A DNA stretch of 64,000 nucleotides from JBFWNG01 sp050251195 (GTDB lineage Bacteria; Bdellovibrionota_B; Oligoflexia; Oligoflexales; Oligoflexaceae), in NCBI GenBank assembly GCA_050251195.1, contig JBFWNG010000005.1, positions 1 to 64,000 of the forward strand, given 5' to 3'. The first letter of the stretch is position 1. Each line of letters opens with the position of its first letter. The notes under the pieces were generated by a model. It did no database searches, was not told where the DNA came from, and saw only the letters and a program-made list of their open reading frames with translations. Below, piece after piece: positions 24,499 through 32,533 of the stretch. Both the position numbers and the translations under genes were made by a program.

Positions 24499-24548
24499 GC
24501 CTTTCCGTTGGGAAAGGCTAAACTCCCAAACTAAAGACCGGGAGTTTA
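24499..24548 (+). promoter_or_regulatory. Two adjacent hairpins in front of the dedA-type gene
   Basis: GCCTTTCC/GGAAAGGC (4-base GTTG loop) is directly followed by TAAACTCCC/GGGAGTTTA (12-base loop). Both stems are perfect (8 and 9 base pairs), with no spacing between them. The second 3' arm contains GGGAG, the only ribosome-binding site for the next ATG, so it can hide it. No T-run follows, which argues against a simple terminator. Confidence 0.5.
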
Positions 24549-24554
24549 TAGCGA

Positions 24555-25235
24555 ATGGATCAGCTTTTCAGCTTGTTGTCTTACGTTGTTGATGTTTTTC
24601 TCCACCTTGACGTGCATATTGCCTCAATTGTCGCATCTATGGGACCTTGGGTTTACCTTTTCCTCTTTCTCATCTTATTCTGCGAAACAGGTTTGGTGGT
24701 GACGCCGTTTCTTCCTGGCGATTCCTTGCTCTTTGCCATTGGGGCGGTTAGCGCTCTGCCCGATTCCACCCTCAATATTTACGTTATGACGCTGACGTTG
24801 TTTGTGGCTGCAGTTTCAGGCGATGCGGTAAACTACTTCATAGGCGGCAAAGTTGGTCCAAAGGTTTTTACGCGAGAGAGTTCACTTCTCTTCAACAAGA
24901 AGCATTTGAATTATGCTCAGAGGTTCTATGAAAAGCACGGTGGCAAAACGATCATTCTTGCGCGTTTCGTTCCTATTGCCCGCACTTTCGCGCCTTTTGT
25001 TGCCGGCATCGGTAGAATGAAATATCGTAAGTTTGCCTTTTACAACTTCATCGGAGCGGCGTTGTGGGTCGTCCCCTTTGTAACGGCCGGCTATCTTGTC
25101 GGAAATATGCCGGCCGTGAAGGACAACTTTCACATTCTTATCGTGGCTATCATATTCATATCCGTCATGCCCGGCGTCATAGAATGGGTGAGGGTCCAGA
25201 GGGCTCAGCGCGTGAGCAGTCTGCAGCGGGAATGA
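24555..25235 (+). CDS. DedA-family membrane protein
   Basis: A 226-residue integral inner-membrane protein of the DedA/SNARE-associated family (lipid scramblase-type membrane homeostasis proteins). The family motifs are present: CETGLVVTPFLPGDSLLF near residue 43 and RFVPIARTFAPFVAGIGRM near residue 137, with four to five hydrophobic segments. Length is typical. The ribosome-binding site GGGAG is ten bases from the ATG and lies in a hairpin arm, so translation may depend on RNA structure. There is no obvious operon partner. Confidence 0.9.
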   Translation: MDQLFSLLSYVVDVFLHLDVHIASIVASMGPWVYLFLFLILFCETGLVVTPFLPGDSLLFAIGAVSALPDSTLNIYVMTLTLFVAAVSGDAVNYFIGGKVGPKVFTRESSLLFNKKHLNYAQRFYEKHGGKTIILARFVPIARTFAPFVAGIGRMKYRKFAFYNFIGAALWVVPFVTAGYLVGNMPAVKDNFHILIVAIIFISVMPGVIEWVRVQRAQRVSSLQRE

Positions 25236-25439
25236 GAGACTGCTCAGATTTCTACTTTTACCTAACAAGCTTGATTCAATGAAGATCATTAGCGATTTGG
25301 TCTGCGCGCCAATTCTTTGCAAGCTTTTGTCTTCTCCCTCAAGACTGTTGTGATGATATCCGAAGGACAAATTGAAGGAATCGTAACAGTTAGTCGAAGG
25401 GCTGTTCGTACTGCCGTGCGGATAGACTTAGGAGACCAG

Positions 25440-25790
25440 ATGAATCAACGCAAGAGCCTGAGGCAGCCGCTTCAAATCGATCTTTCCAAGCATTTGTTTA
25501 CGGCCGACGAAAAGCCAGTCCGTTGCCTGGGTGTTGATGCATCGTCCGAAGGAATTGGCATCGTCGGGTTTCAAGAGATTCCCCAAGGCAGCCAGCTTGT
25601 TCTCGTGATCAACAATAAGCTGATTTCCCTAGAGGTGATTTGGTGTCGACCCGACACCGTCCGCAAGGGGATATACCATGTAGGATTGGAGCGGACAGAT
25701 GACTCCGTGGATATCGTTGCGGAACTTGAGACCGCTCGGCTTATAAAGAAGGTTCAACCATTCCAGTTTCCGTCTGTGGGTAAGAAGTAA
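25440..25790 (+). CDS. PilZ-like c-di-GMP-binding domain protein
   Basis: A 116-residue single-domain protein. The N-terminus has RKSLR (an RxxxR motif) and then DASSEGIGI (D/NxSxxG), the two elements that grip c-di-GMP in PilZ domains, followed by the expected beta-barrel strands (LEVIWCRPD, YHVGLE). The start is the ATG with AGGAG six bases upstream; the frame is open for another 41 codons before it, but that part is not protein-like. Stand-alone PilZ proteins act as c-di-GMP adaptors. The partner is unknown, and it stands alone between dedA and a heme lipoprotein. Confidence 0.75.
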   Translation: MNQRKSLRQPLQIDLSKHLFTADEKPVRCLGVDASSEGIGIVGFQEIPQGSQLVLVINNKLISLEVIWCRPDTVRKGIYHVGLERTDDSVDIVAELETARLIKKVQPFQFPSVGKK

Positions 25791-26052
25791 GTCAGGTCGT
25801 CCGACCCAGTAGACTGATCACGATCAAGATCGCGTTGACGTTGACGGCCAGCGTAGGCTTTTACGTGGGCGTGGGCGTGGGCGTGACCAGTCCCTCCTAA
25901 GGCAAAAGCTGCTCTGCAAATGGACGCTGTCAACTGTTTCGACATCAAAGGAACGCTTTTTTTGCCTGCGTATTTCTATGTAACCTAATGATTTAAAAAG
26001 AATAAATCAGATCATGAATCTAAAGGATCAGGTCAGGTCTAGGGTTTGCAAT
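25791..26052. other. Gene-free stretch with a short hexamer repeat
   Basis: No protein-like frame was found. It contains three tandem GGGCGT hexamers around 25866-25885 and AT-rich sequence from 25970 on, which is probably the promoter region of the next gene. Confidence 0.5.
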
Positions 26053-26069
26053 AAGGCAACCGTCTTGCA
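26053..26069 (+). promoter_or_regulatory. Sigma-54-like site close to the heme lipoprotein start
   Basis: AAGGCAACCGTCTTGCA has GGCA and TTGCA at the right spacing. However, it ends only 17 bases before the ATG, which would put the transcript start on top of the GGAG ribosome-binding site. It may be fortuitous. Confidence 0.3.
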
Positions 26070-26086
26070 GATAATGGAGTGCCTTT

Positions 26087-27178
26087 ATGTTTATTAAGCA
26101 ACTCGGTTTATTGCCACTGTTGGCGGTTGTTGGGCTGGCCGTTTCTTGTGTCGGGAAGCGAAAACTACTCGAACAAGAAGACAACGGAAGTATCATTTTC
26201 AACGTCGAGGGAGTCGAAAAGCTCGATCCTCAGACGCAACAGTTCCACGTTGAGGTCGTAAGACTTGAGACAGTGGATTCGTTAGTGGGCCAGGTCGAGC
26301 GTACTTCGGATTTCGAGATTCAAGGCGAAATCGTCATGACGGACATCAATCTTGGACCAAAAGAATTTAAGCTTTCCGTTATAGCGAAAGACGCATCAGG
26401 TAAGGCTTTCTATTCTGGATCCGGCAAGCACGTCGTGGAACCTGGAACGCAGAAGTTGAGCCAACCCATTGCACTTAAGAAAGTAGAGTTTGCAGGTCAG
26501 TTGATCAGCGTTCAGGCGAAGCTGTCGCTTACGTTGGGCAGCGGTTCGACAACAACGACACCCAAAGAGATTGTTTTGTCGGATGCAGCGAAGGCTGTTC
26601 TGGCAAAGGGTAAGTGTGCAAGCTGTCATAATCCCGATAACGAGGACAACGAAAAAATTTACCTCGATAAATTTCCTTTCACGTCGGATAAGAAAGGCCT
26701 GACTTCTTTGGAAAAGGTTGTCGAAGCGGTGGCAAAAGCAATTGATCCCGCTCTGGATCCCAAGGACGATGTGGAAGATATGCCGAAAGGCGATGCGACT
26801 CTTGACGCAACCGATATTGCAACCTTCACGACTTGGTACAAGAGCCTGAGCGCCCCTGTAACGACTACCCCGGTGGGAGACATTTCGGCGCTGCCTATCG
26901 ATCTTGTTGAGATAACATGGAAGGCTGAGAAGTACGACTTCCTCGTTGGGAAAGCCGCCTTGACACAAGTTAGCCCCGGGATATTCGAAGGTCCTGTCGC
27001 CAATGTTCCGGCGGGCGAAAACATCTTAGCAACCGTCACTGTGAGCAACGGCGGCCAGGCTTATGCGAAGGATTTACCCCTTGCGCTGTCTAAAGTGGAG
27101 CAGGGCAAAGCGCTCGATTACCAAGCGCAAATCGCAAAGCCGCAAACTTCAGTTAGTATCGACGTGGTCATCGAGTAA
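26087..27178 (+). CDS. Mono-heme lipoprotein
   Basis: A 363-residue lipoprotein (LAVSC; Ser at -1). The mature N-terminal half is strand-rich (repeated hydrophobic/charged alternation), followed near residue 180 by one cytochrome c motif in GKCASCHNP, with a Met (EDMPKGD) about 55 residues later as a possible sixth ligand and a helix LDATDIATFTTWYK typical of the end of a small cytochrome c. The C-terminal ~80 residues are again beta-like. So a cytochrome c module sits between two beta domains. GGAG precedes the ATG. It may take part in envelope electron transfer with the di-heme lipoprotein at 16 kb, but no direct link is visible. Confidence 0.75.
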   Translation: MFIKQLGLLPLLAVVGLAVSCVGKRKLLEQEDNGSIIFNVEGVEKLDPQTQQFHVEVVRLETVDSLVGQVERTSDFEIQGEIVMTDINLGPKEFKLSVIAKDASGKAFYSGSGKHVVEPGTQKLSQPIALKKVEFAGQLISVQAKLSLTLGSGSTTTTPKEIVLSDAAKAVLAKGKCASCHNPDNEDNEKIYLDKFPFTSDKKGLTSLEKVVEAVAKAIDPALDPKDDVEDMPKGDATLDATDIATFTTWYKSLSAPVTTTPVGDISALPIDLVEITWKAEKYDFLVGKAALTQVSPGIFEGPVANVPAGENILATVTVSNGGQAYAKDLPLALSKVEQGKALDYQAQIAKPQTSVSIDVVIE

Positions 27179-27191
27179 TCAATTTTTATCC

Positions 27192-27247
27192 GAAGAGGCC
27201 GCGCGGTTATCCGCGCGGCCTCTTCTCATTTCAGACCTTTTTTTGTG
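27192..27247 (+). terminator. Strong hairpin terminator
   Basis: A perfect 15-base-pair GC-rich stem (27192-27206 with 27211-27225, TTAT loop), followed by CTCATTTC and, 17 bases further, a run of seven T. It ends the heme lipoprotein transcript. Confidence 0.8.
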
Positions 27248-27371
27248 TATCATTAACCCACCTTAACGAATGGTAATCTCAAGAGAAAAAAGAAAAACTC
27301 ACCTTTGCTCCTAGGTCATCCGAAATAGATTATGTGTACGCTAGTTTTTCTCAACGACTAAGGGGGTATAA

Positions 27372-28097
27372 ATGAAAAAGCAGGTAATGACAGCATTTGC
27401 AGCGCTAGTGTTGGTTGGATGCGGTAGCGCAGATTTGCTGAATCTCAGAGGTGGAAAGTCAGATAGCAAAGAATTTTCTTTGGGACAGGCCTCAGCCAAA
27501 TCAACAGCAGCAGTAGGTAACATCGCAGTGATTGACTCGACGGAATTGGACTGGCAAACCGTACTTTCCAACTCGATAAAAACATCTGCTTCTTCTTCAC
27601 TGTTTATCTCGGGTTCAATTGAATGCGGCTTATTCACGCAGACAAAAGTTGCTAGTAAGGGCGGAAAAAAAGAATCCTCAACAGCTTCGGCAACAGTGCA
27701 AATGCGAGTTTTAGTCGATGGAAAGCTAGCTGATCCAGGAGAGATTACCTTCTGTAGCAGGGCGCAAACGCTAACTGCTACCTTTCAAGGCCTTTTGACG
27801 GACGCCGACGGCAACTCATGCTTGACGACTGACCTTGTGACTGGAGCAACGATAATTGACGAAGAATGCTTAAGACCAGAAGAAGTGGAGCTCATTCTCA
27901 GCACAATGAACGCAAACGCATTCAACTTCGTAGGTTTGGCAGGTCAAGGTACGCACAAAGTCGAGTTTCAAGCGAAGATTTCAAGTTCTACTTCAACCAC
28001 TTCAGGCGGAACTGCAAGCGCAATGGCGACCATTGGTAAAGGTGCGGTGCTCATGGAATCAGTTCGCCTGAGAAAAGGTGATCCGATTTTGCAATAA
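27372..28097 (+). CDS. Hypothetical lipoprotein
   Basis: A 241-residue lipoprotein with a short classical signal (MKKQVMTAFAALVLVGC). The mature protein is Ser/Thr/Ala-rich with about five Cys, suggesting disulphides, and reads as an all-beta domain (SSSLFISGSIECGLFTQTKV..., ATVQMRVLVDGK). AAGGGGG precedes the ATG. It stands as a single gene between two strong terminators, so it is transcribed alone. Family not recognised. Confidence 0.7.
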   Translation: MKKQVMTAFAALVLVGCGSADLLNLRGGKSDSKEFSLGQASAKSTAAVGNIAVIDSTELDWQTVLSNSIKTSASSSLFISGSIECGLFTQTKVASKGGKKESSTASATVQMRVLVDGKLADPGEITFCSRAQTLTATFQGLLTDADGNSCLTTDLVTGATIIDEECLRPEEVELILSTMNANAFNFVGLAGQGTHKVEFQAKISSSTSTTSGGTASAMATIGKGAVLMESVRLRKGDPILQ

Positions 28098-28148
28098 TTG
28101 TGGGATGTATCTCTTTATCCCTAGGCTTTTAGCAGGCAAACCTATCGC

Positions 28149-28186
28149 GGCCCAAGTCAAACGTGACTTGGGCCCTTTCCGTTTTA
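28149..28186 (+). terminator. Hairpin terminator
   Basis: GGCCCAAGTCA pairs perfectly with TGACTTGGGCC around an AACG loop and is followed by CTTTCCGTTTT. Confidence 0.8.
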
Positions 28187-28311
28187 CGAAACAGAAGAAA
28201 AAATGATTCGTGGGCGTCTTTTTGCATTGTTGTGGGCGCGTTTTTTCAAAGAAAAATAAAACGTATCCTTCGCAATAGCGGAGGCCTTCAACAATGAAAA
28301 AGGAGTTACAT

Positions 28312-29199
28312 ATGATGACGTTCGCGAAAACAATGCTTACCCTAGGAGCGGTGTCCACCCTAGCCGCAAGTCCTGTATATGCAAACAAGAGGTTCGAACA
28401 AAACGAAGATACTTGTAAGGAAGTAAAGCAAAGGCTACTTGAGGGACAAGCTGATCTATCGATTGATATAGTGGCTGTTTCTAAAGACAAGAAGAAGGCT
28501 TTTGCCGTTGGTAAGGAGTTTGTAAGAGACGAGGAGACGGGAAACCTAATGGTGAACCATATGGTGTGGGTCGTAAAGGGAACGGAGCTTGATATTATCG
28601 CTAAGTTTGAACTAAGCGACTTTCAAGACTTCAATAGCGCAGAATATACAAGCCACTCTATAGGCCTCGACAGAAAGCAAAGAAAAATGATTGTGCAGGT
28701 GTCCGATAATTCTGAATCGGGGCAGTTTAGGACGTACTCTATTAACGTCAAGACTCTCAAAATGAAAGAGATCGAAGGGGAGCAGGAGCTCATAGACCTT
28801 CCAGACGACGATTGTGAAACCACCGGAAGCACCATAACCCCGGACAAAGCCCAAGGTGAGGAAGAAAAAGGCGAAAAAGGTCAAACCGAGCAAGGCCAAG
28901 CTCAGCAAAGCCAAGGCGAACAAAGCCAAAGTGAGCAAGGCCAGGCTCAGCAAAGCCAAGGTGAGCAAGGTCAGGCTCAACAAAGCCAAGGCGAGCAAAG
29001 CCAAAGTGAGCAAGGTCAGGCTCAGCAAAGCCAAGGCGAACAAAGCCAAGGTGAGCAAAGCCAAGGTGAGCAAGGTCAGGCTCAGCAAAGCCAAGGCGAA
29101 CAAAGCCAAGGTGAGCAAAGCCAAGGTGAGCAAAGCCAAGGTGAACAAAGCCAAGGTGAACAAAGCCAAGGTGAACAAAGCCAAGGTGAGCAACTTTGA
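28312..29199 (+). CDS. Secreted protein with long Gly-Glu-Gln-Ser-Gln repeat tail
   Basis: A 295-residue exported protein. The start chosen has AAAAAGGAG six bases upstream; another ATG six codons earlier is weaker. Signal peptide to about residue 25 (MLTLGAVSTLAASPVYA), then a globular domain of about 150 residues with Cys near each end (DTCKEVKQ, DDDCETTG). The last ~110 residues are about 21 pentapeptides of the kind GEQSQ, GEQGQ and AQQSQ, hydrophilic, without membrane anchor, probably extended. The DNA encoding it is a 15-base tandem repeat, which also leaves the other frames open and would change repeat number by slippage. Function unknown; surface or matrix exposure is a guess. Confidence 0.75.
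   Translation: MMTFAKTMLTLGAVSTLAASPVYANKRFEQNEDTCKEVKQRLLEGQADLSIDIVAVSKDKKKAFAVGKEFVRDEETGNLMVNHMVWVVKGTELDIIAKFELSDFQDFNSAEYTSHSIGLDRKQRKMIVQVSDNSESGQFRTYSINVKTLKMKEIEGEQELIDLPDDDCETTGSTITPDKAQGEEEKGEKGQTEQGQAQQSQGEQSQSEQGQAQQSQGEQGQAQQSQGEQSQSEQGQAQQSQGEQSQGEQSQGEQGQAQQSQGEQSQGEQSQGEQSQGEQSQGEQSQGEQSQGEQL
28895..29193 (+). repeat. 15-base coding tandem repeat
   Basis: Units of GGTGAGCAAAGCCAA and close variants repeat in frame, giving pentapeptides. The last eight or so units are nearly identical (recent expansion), while the earlier ones form a higher-order pattern in which GEQGQ-AQQSQ blocks recur. Confidence 0.9.
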
Positions 29200-29264
29200 G
29201 GAAAATGAGCGCGTAACTTAGCAAAGGTTATAAGTTAATCGCATGAATTTACTTTCGGGGAAAG

Positions 29265-29291
29265 AGCCGCATTCACATGCGGCTTTTTTTT
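29265..29291 (+). terminator. Hairpin terminator
   Basis: AGCCGCAT/ATGCGGCT with a TCAC loop, followed by eight T. A textbook intrinsic terminator for the repeat-tail gene. Confidence 0.9.
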
Positions 29292-29348
29292 CGGCTGGAC
29301 ACAGGTTTGCAAAATTTTGTGTAGATTCGAAAAAGATATGTGCCCAAT

Positions 29349-29384
29349 AACTTGGCGAATATATAGCGTATATTCGTCAAAGTT
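29349..29384 (+). promoter_or_regulatory. Inverted repeat, possible operator, overlapping a weak sigma-54-like site
   Basis: AACTTGGCGAATATA and TATATTCGTCAAAGTT are inverted copies (one mismatch, one extra base) around a TAGCG centre. The left half contains TTGGCGAATATATAGCG (29352-29368), which has GG and GC at sigma-54 spacing but TAGC in place of TTGC. The following gene starts about 80 bases downstream. Confidence 0.4.
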
Positions 29385-29464
29385 AAGAAGTTCGCGAGAG
29401 AAACCGATAAGTATTTTGTATACGGCATCAACAACTTAATAAATCAGAACCTAGTGGGGTTTTT

Positions 29465-29980
29465 ATGTTTTACGGTCAAAGCATCAGATTGGCTCTTATC
29501 AGCGCGGTGGGATTACTTGCACTTAATACTCTCGGTTGTAATGAAGCTGAGTTTTCGCGAAAGTCTTTCGATCTTTCCGCTGGCAGCGACGCTTCTAAGG
29601 TTCGTCAAGGCGAAGATAAAACGGCGGGCATTGAGGACGAAGGACAAGATGAAAGTTCTGATGGAAAAGTAGTCGCCGATATCCCAGTGCTTTGGCCGCC
29701 CAACCATAAAATGGTTCTTGTGTCCTTGGCTCCATCTGTTGAAGGGGACTCTTGTTCCATTAAGTCCGTTTCTTCGAACGAAGCCGATTCGGGTCTCGGT
29801 GTAGAGGATGTTGAAGTGGATTACGAAATTGTCGGTGATTTGCAGGTTAATTTGCGTTCTGAGCGATTCGGCGACGGAGACGGAAGAGTCTACGAAGTTT
29901 CTCTGGAGTGCTCGAATTCAAAGGGCGAGGCTTATAGCGAGGTGGTGAAGGTCGAGTGTCCACACGATATGGGGAACTGA
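29465..29980 (+). CDS. Lipoprotein with WPPNHKM-type Ig-like domain
   Basis: A 171-residue lipoprotein (LNTLGC) with an acidic linker and then one domain of about 110 residues bearing the motif VLWPPNHKMVLVSL, followed by DSCSIKSVSSNE, LQVNLRSERFGDGDGRVYEVSLECSNSKG and a final Cys. This signature belongs to a known but uncharacterised bacterial immunoglobulin-like domain, usually found in secreted or surface proteins, in which the Cys pair up. The single domain on a lipid anchor is a minimal version. AGTGGGG lies before the ATG. It converges with the beta-barrel gene across a shared terminator. Confidence 0.8.
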   Translation: MFYGQSIRLALISAVGLLALNTLGCNEAEFSRKSFDLSAGSDASKVRQGEDKTAGIEDEGQDESSDGKVVADIPVLWPPNHKMVLVSLAPSVEGDSCSIKSVSSNEADSGLGVEDVEVDYEIVGDLQVNLRSERFGDGDGRVYEVSLECSNSKGEAYSEVVKVECPHDMGN

Positions 29981-29994
29981 CGAACGGGATCATT

Positions 29995-30019
29995 AGGGGC
30001 GCCATAAACAGACGCCCCT
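29995..30019. terminator. Shared terminator between convergent genes
   Basis: AGGGGCG pairs with CGCCCCT across an 11-base loop. T-rich sequence (TTTATCATTT) follows on the plus strand and weaker T content on the minus side. Confidence 0.6.
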
Positions 30020-30022
30020 TTA

Positions 30023-30541
30023 TCATTTAAAAAAATATCTTCCGCCCAAGGCGATTCCGAGGTCAAAATCGGTTTCCGGCAGGATGTCCAAGGTGAGGGC
30101 TAACTCGGCAAATATTTCAAGGGGCATATCGTCAAACGTAAAGTCGAGTCCGAAAGGTACCCTTGCTCCTACAATGTTGTCGTCATCATCATCATTTGCT
30201 TTAGCTCCCTTGCCATTTTTCCTATCGTCGTCTCTATGGATAAAACGGCCGCCGACACCGTAGTGGAGACTCATGGCCGCCGCCTTTTCTCGAAAAACGT
30301 CCTTTTTGTGCAAGAGGTAGTCGGCGTGCACGTAGAGATAGTCGTCAATATCCCAGCCTAAAGCGCCGTCCCACGCATTAAGCGGGCTTACATAGTTCTT
30401 GAATGTAATACCCGTAGGTTCGAAAAGGATAATGCCGAGTCCTAAGTTGCCGCCTGTCCTGCCAAAAGCCGCTGATGAGTTGAAACAACAGAACATCGTT
30501 ATGCCAAGAACAAGATACGAAAATTGTCGCAACAACATCAT
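30023..30541 (-). CDS. Small outer-membrane beta-barrel-like protein
   Basis: A 172-residue exported protein: signal peptide to about AAFG (residue 26), then alternating amphipathic strands (NLGLGIILFEPTGITFKNYV, AWDGALGWDIDDYLYVHADYLL, PLEIFAELALTLDIL) ending with an aromatic residue near the C-terminus (GGRYFFK). The motif FEPTG(I/L)T is common in small outer-membrane proteins of this type. An odd acidic loop, AKANDDDDDNIVG, sits in the middle. The gene follows the universal stress protein gene by 13 bases and is probably co-transcribed with it. Confidence 0.75.
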   Translation of the reverse strand: MMLLRQFSYLVLGITMFCCFNSSAAFGRTGGNLGLGIILFEPTGITFKNYVSPLNAWDGALGWDIDDYLYVHADYLLHKKDVFREKAAAMSLHYGVGGRFIHRDDDRKNGKGAKANDDDDDNIVGARVPFGLDFTFDDMPLEIFAELALTLDILPETDFDLGIALGGRYFFK

Positions 30542-30554
30542 GTATAGCCTTTTA

Positions 30555-31445
30555 TTAAGCGGGACATTTGATCACAATCACCGGCACGTTAGACGTTCTT
30601 AAGACCTGCTGGGTAACGCTGCCGCCCACGAGCGCAGCGAGTCTTCCCGCCTTGGCAGTTACCATAACCATATCGGCGGAAACTTTCTTGGAACCTTTCA
30701 CAATAAGGTCGGATACCGGGTTCCACTCTATCGCGAGAGAGGCAGATCCCTTGACGCCTTTCCTTTTTAACCGTGCCTTGATTTTTTCAAGTTTGGCCTG
30801 AACCTGTTGGCGATACTTCACCATCTGGACGTCTTGATCGTCTATCTTGAGATCATAAACTGGATCGGGAATGTGCAATACGTGAAGCGAGGCCTTCCAT
30901 TCCTTGGCATACTTTATTGCGTGTTCAAGGGCCTTTTCCCCTGAACTGGAAAGGTCGTGCGCAAACAACAGCGATTTAGGCGTCCCCTTGGGAATCTGTG
31001 AATTCTCGCTGAACACGAGTAAATCAGTTTTCGCATAGTGTACCAACGTTTCGGCGAAACTCCCTAGAGTGAAAATATTGCGCCCCTGTCGCGCATATGT
31101 TGCGACAAGCGTGAGATCCGCTCTGATTTTGTCCAAATATGAAGCGAGTTTTTTTGCGGCAGAGGTTAGCGATACATCCGCTTGAGTCAGGACAGATGTT
31201 GTAGCTTGGCTAAGATCCATGGCTTTTAAAGCCTTTTGGAGAATTGTCTTGGGATACTTGCTAAAGCGGGTCTTCTCCGGAACGTCAAAGGCCGTGGACA
31301 GAGCGAGCTCGCGCGGCGATGCCACGAATACGGCTTCAACCCTTTCCGCAGACTTCGAGACCGCCCGCAACAAGGCCAGGCCTTTCTTCTGCAGTTTTTT
31401 GTTGTCGTCGAACGGGTTAAATGCCCACGCAAATCTCATGCGCAA
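30555..31445 (-). CDS. Universal stress protein (tandem UspA-type)
   Basis: A 296-residue cytoplasmic protein of the universal stress family with two Usp-like halves. The N-terminal half (about 1-135) is divergent; the C-terminal half (about 150-296) is clear: KSLLFAHDLSSSGEKALEHAIKYA, then ADMVMVTAKAGRLAALVGGSVTQQVLRTSNVPVIVIK, which is close to the nucleotide-binding loop but lacks the first conserved Gly of Gx2Gx9G(S/T), so ATP binding is uncertain. Such proteins accumulate in starvation and low oxygen. It lies near hsp20 on the same strand, with one lipoprotein gene in between. No sigma-54 site was found directly in front. Confidence 0.88.
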   Translation of the reverse strand: MRMRFAWAFNPFDDNKKLQKKGLALLRAVSKSAERVEAVFVASPRELALSTAFDVPEKTRFSKYPKTILQKALKAMDLSQATTSVLTQADVSLTSAAKKLASYLDKIRADLTLVATYARQGRNIFTLGSFAETLVHYAKTDLLVFSENSQIPKGTPKSLLFAHDLSSSGEKALEHAIKYAKEWKASLHVLHIPDPVYDLKIDDQDVQMVKYRQQVQAKLEKIKARLKRKGVKGSASLAIEWNPVSDLIVKGSKKVSADMVMVTAKAGRLAALVGGSVTQQVLRTSNVPVIVIKCPA

Positions 31446-31552
31446 CTCCCTTCAATATCGTCCCCACATTATCATGGAACCACACAACGCTTAACTTGTT
31501 TTTGAACACCGTTGAGCGCTGAGGATGGTTGTGATTCCCAAAAATTGATGTG

Positions 31553-32398
31553 TTAGAACCTTGGGTCCCACTTGCAAGTGGTAGGTGTCTTGACGCCATT
31601 TTCAATTGCGATTGTTCCGAAGTAGCCTGGACGAAACTGAAATTCATGGCGAAGGTCGGTCTTTCCTTTCGATGATTTGCAAAAGTAACTGCCGTCCGGG
31701 TCGTTCTGTCCGGGAACTTTGGTGAACACCATATCGCAGTGATCGAGAAGAGTTGTCACTTTTGATCCGTCCGGGCGCGTTCTGGTTGCCTTCGCAAAGG
31801 AGAATGCGTCGAAAATATCGGAATAATGTGGCGTTCCAAAATCCTTGCGGTGCTCAATCGTAAGGCTCTTGTCTTCGGACTCACACGTGAAGCCTTTTGT
31901 TACGTAATCAAGGACAACTTTGTCCTGGGACCTTTCGACGATATTGAAATAGAACGAGAGGAGAGAGATGCATTCATTTGTGCCATCGCCTTCAGAGATC
32001 TTAAGCTCAAACCCTTTCTCGGTAGCGGCGGCATCGGTAACGCACTGAAGTCCGTTTTTGATGGCGTCCAGAACGAGTTCCTGCGACGTTGTTTTGAAAA
32101 CCAAAACATGCAACTCCCTGTCCGAGACTTCTGTGATTTGAAACAACGCCGGCGCAGATCCCATCATGCTGACACATTCTTCTGCGGAGAATTCGTCTTT
32201 AACGGTGATAATAATTGACGCGCCGTTGCGTTGGATGCGGTTTGAGCAGGGCAAGAAAGATAGGTAGTAAGCTATTTTTTCGTAGTACGCTTCTTCGCTC
32301 AAATCAATATGCGAAAGAGTCGCCGATGTCCGCATATTTGTTCCACAAGAAGTAAAAACGCAGGAAAAAAGAAAAAGGAATGACAAAAGAACCTTCAT
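31553..32398 (-). CDS. Hypothetical lipoprotein
   Basis: A 281-residue lipoprotein (MKVLLSFLFLFSCVFTSC; Ser at -1) whose ATG has AGGAG five bases upstream; the frame is open for 43 more codons upstream, but these are not protein-like. The mature chain contains about eight Cys and what look like three related strand-helix units (NGASIIITVKDEFSAEECVSMM, GFELKISEGDGTNECISLLS, DKVVLDYVTKGFTCES), so it may be built of repeats. The family is not recognised. It lies between the universal stress protein and Hsp20 genes on the same strand, with gaps over 100 bases. Confidence 0.7.
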   Translation of the reverse strand: MKVLLSFLFLFSCVFTSCGTNMRTSATLSHIDLSEEAYYEKIAYYLSFLPCSNRIQRNGASIIITVKDEFSAEECVSMMGSAPALFQITEVSDRELHVLVFKTTSQELVLDAIKNGLQCVTDAAATEKGFELKISEGDGTNECISLLSFYFNIVERSQDKVVLDYVTKGFTCESEDKSLTIEHRKDFGTPHYSDIFDAFSFAKATRTRPDGSKVTTLLDHCDMVFTKVPGQNDPDGSYFCKSSKGKTDLRHEFQFRPGYFGTIAIENGVKTPTTCKWDPRF

Positions 32399-32533
32399 TA
32401 TTACTCCTGGTGCAGTGGCTGCAAAACCCTGGCATTGAGTCATGCATGAATGCGGGCTAATTTGGATATACTCAACAATTATTAGAAAGGCAACGGAAGA
32501 ACCGCCACGATTGCGTGGCGGTTGCAAAAAGTG

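Noticed and set aside
24496..24512. Sigma-54-like TTGGCCTTTCCGTTGGG before dedA
   Set aside because: The invariant GC of the -12 block is GG, and the sequence is explained by the hairpin arms.
28612..29224. Long open frames on the opposite strand and in another forward frame over the pentapeptide repeats
   Set aside because: They are created by the 15-base repeat, which has no stop in several frames. They yield hydrophobic or Lys/Ala low-complexity chains and lack starts with ribosome-binding sites.
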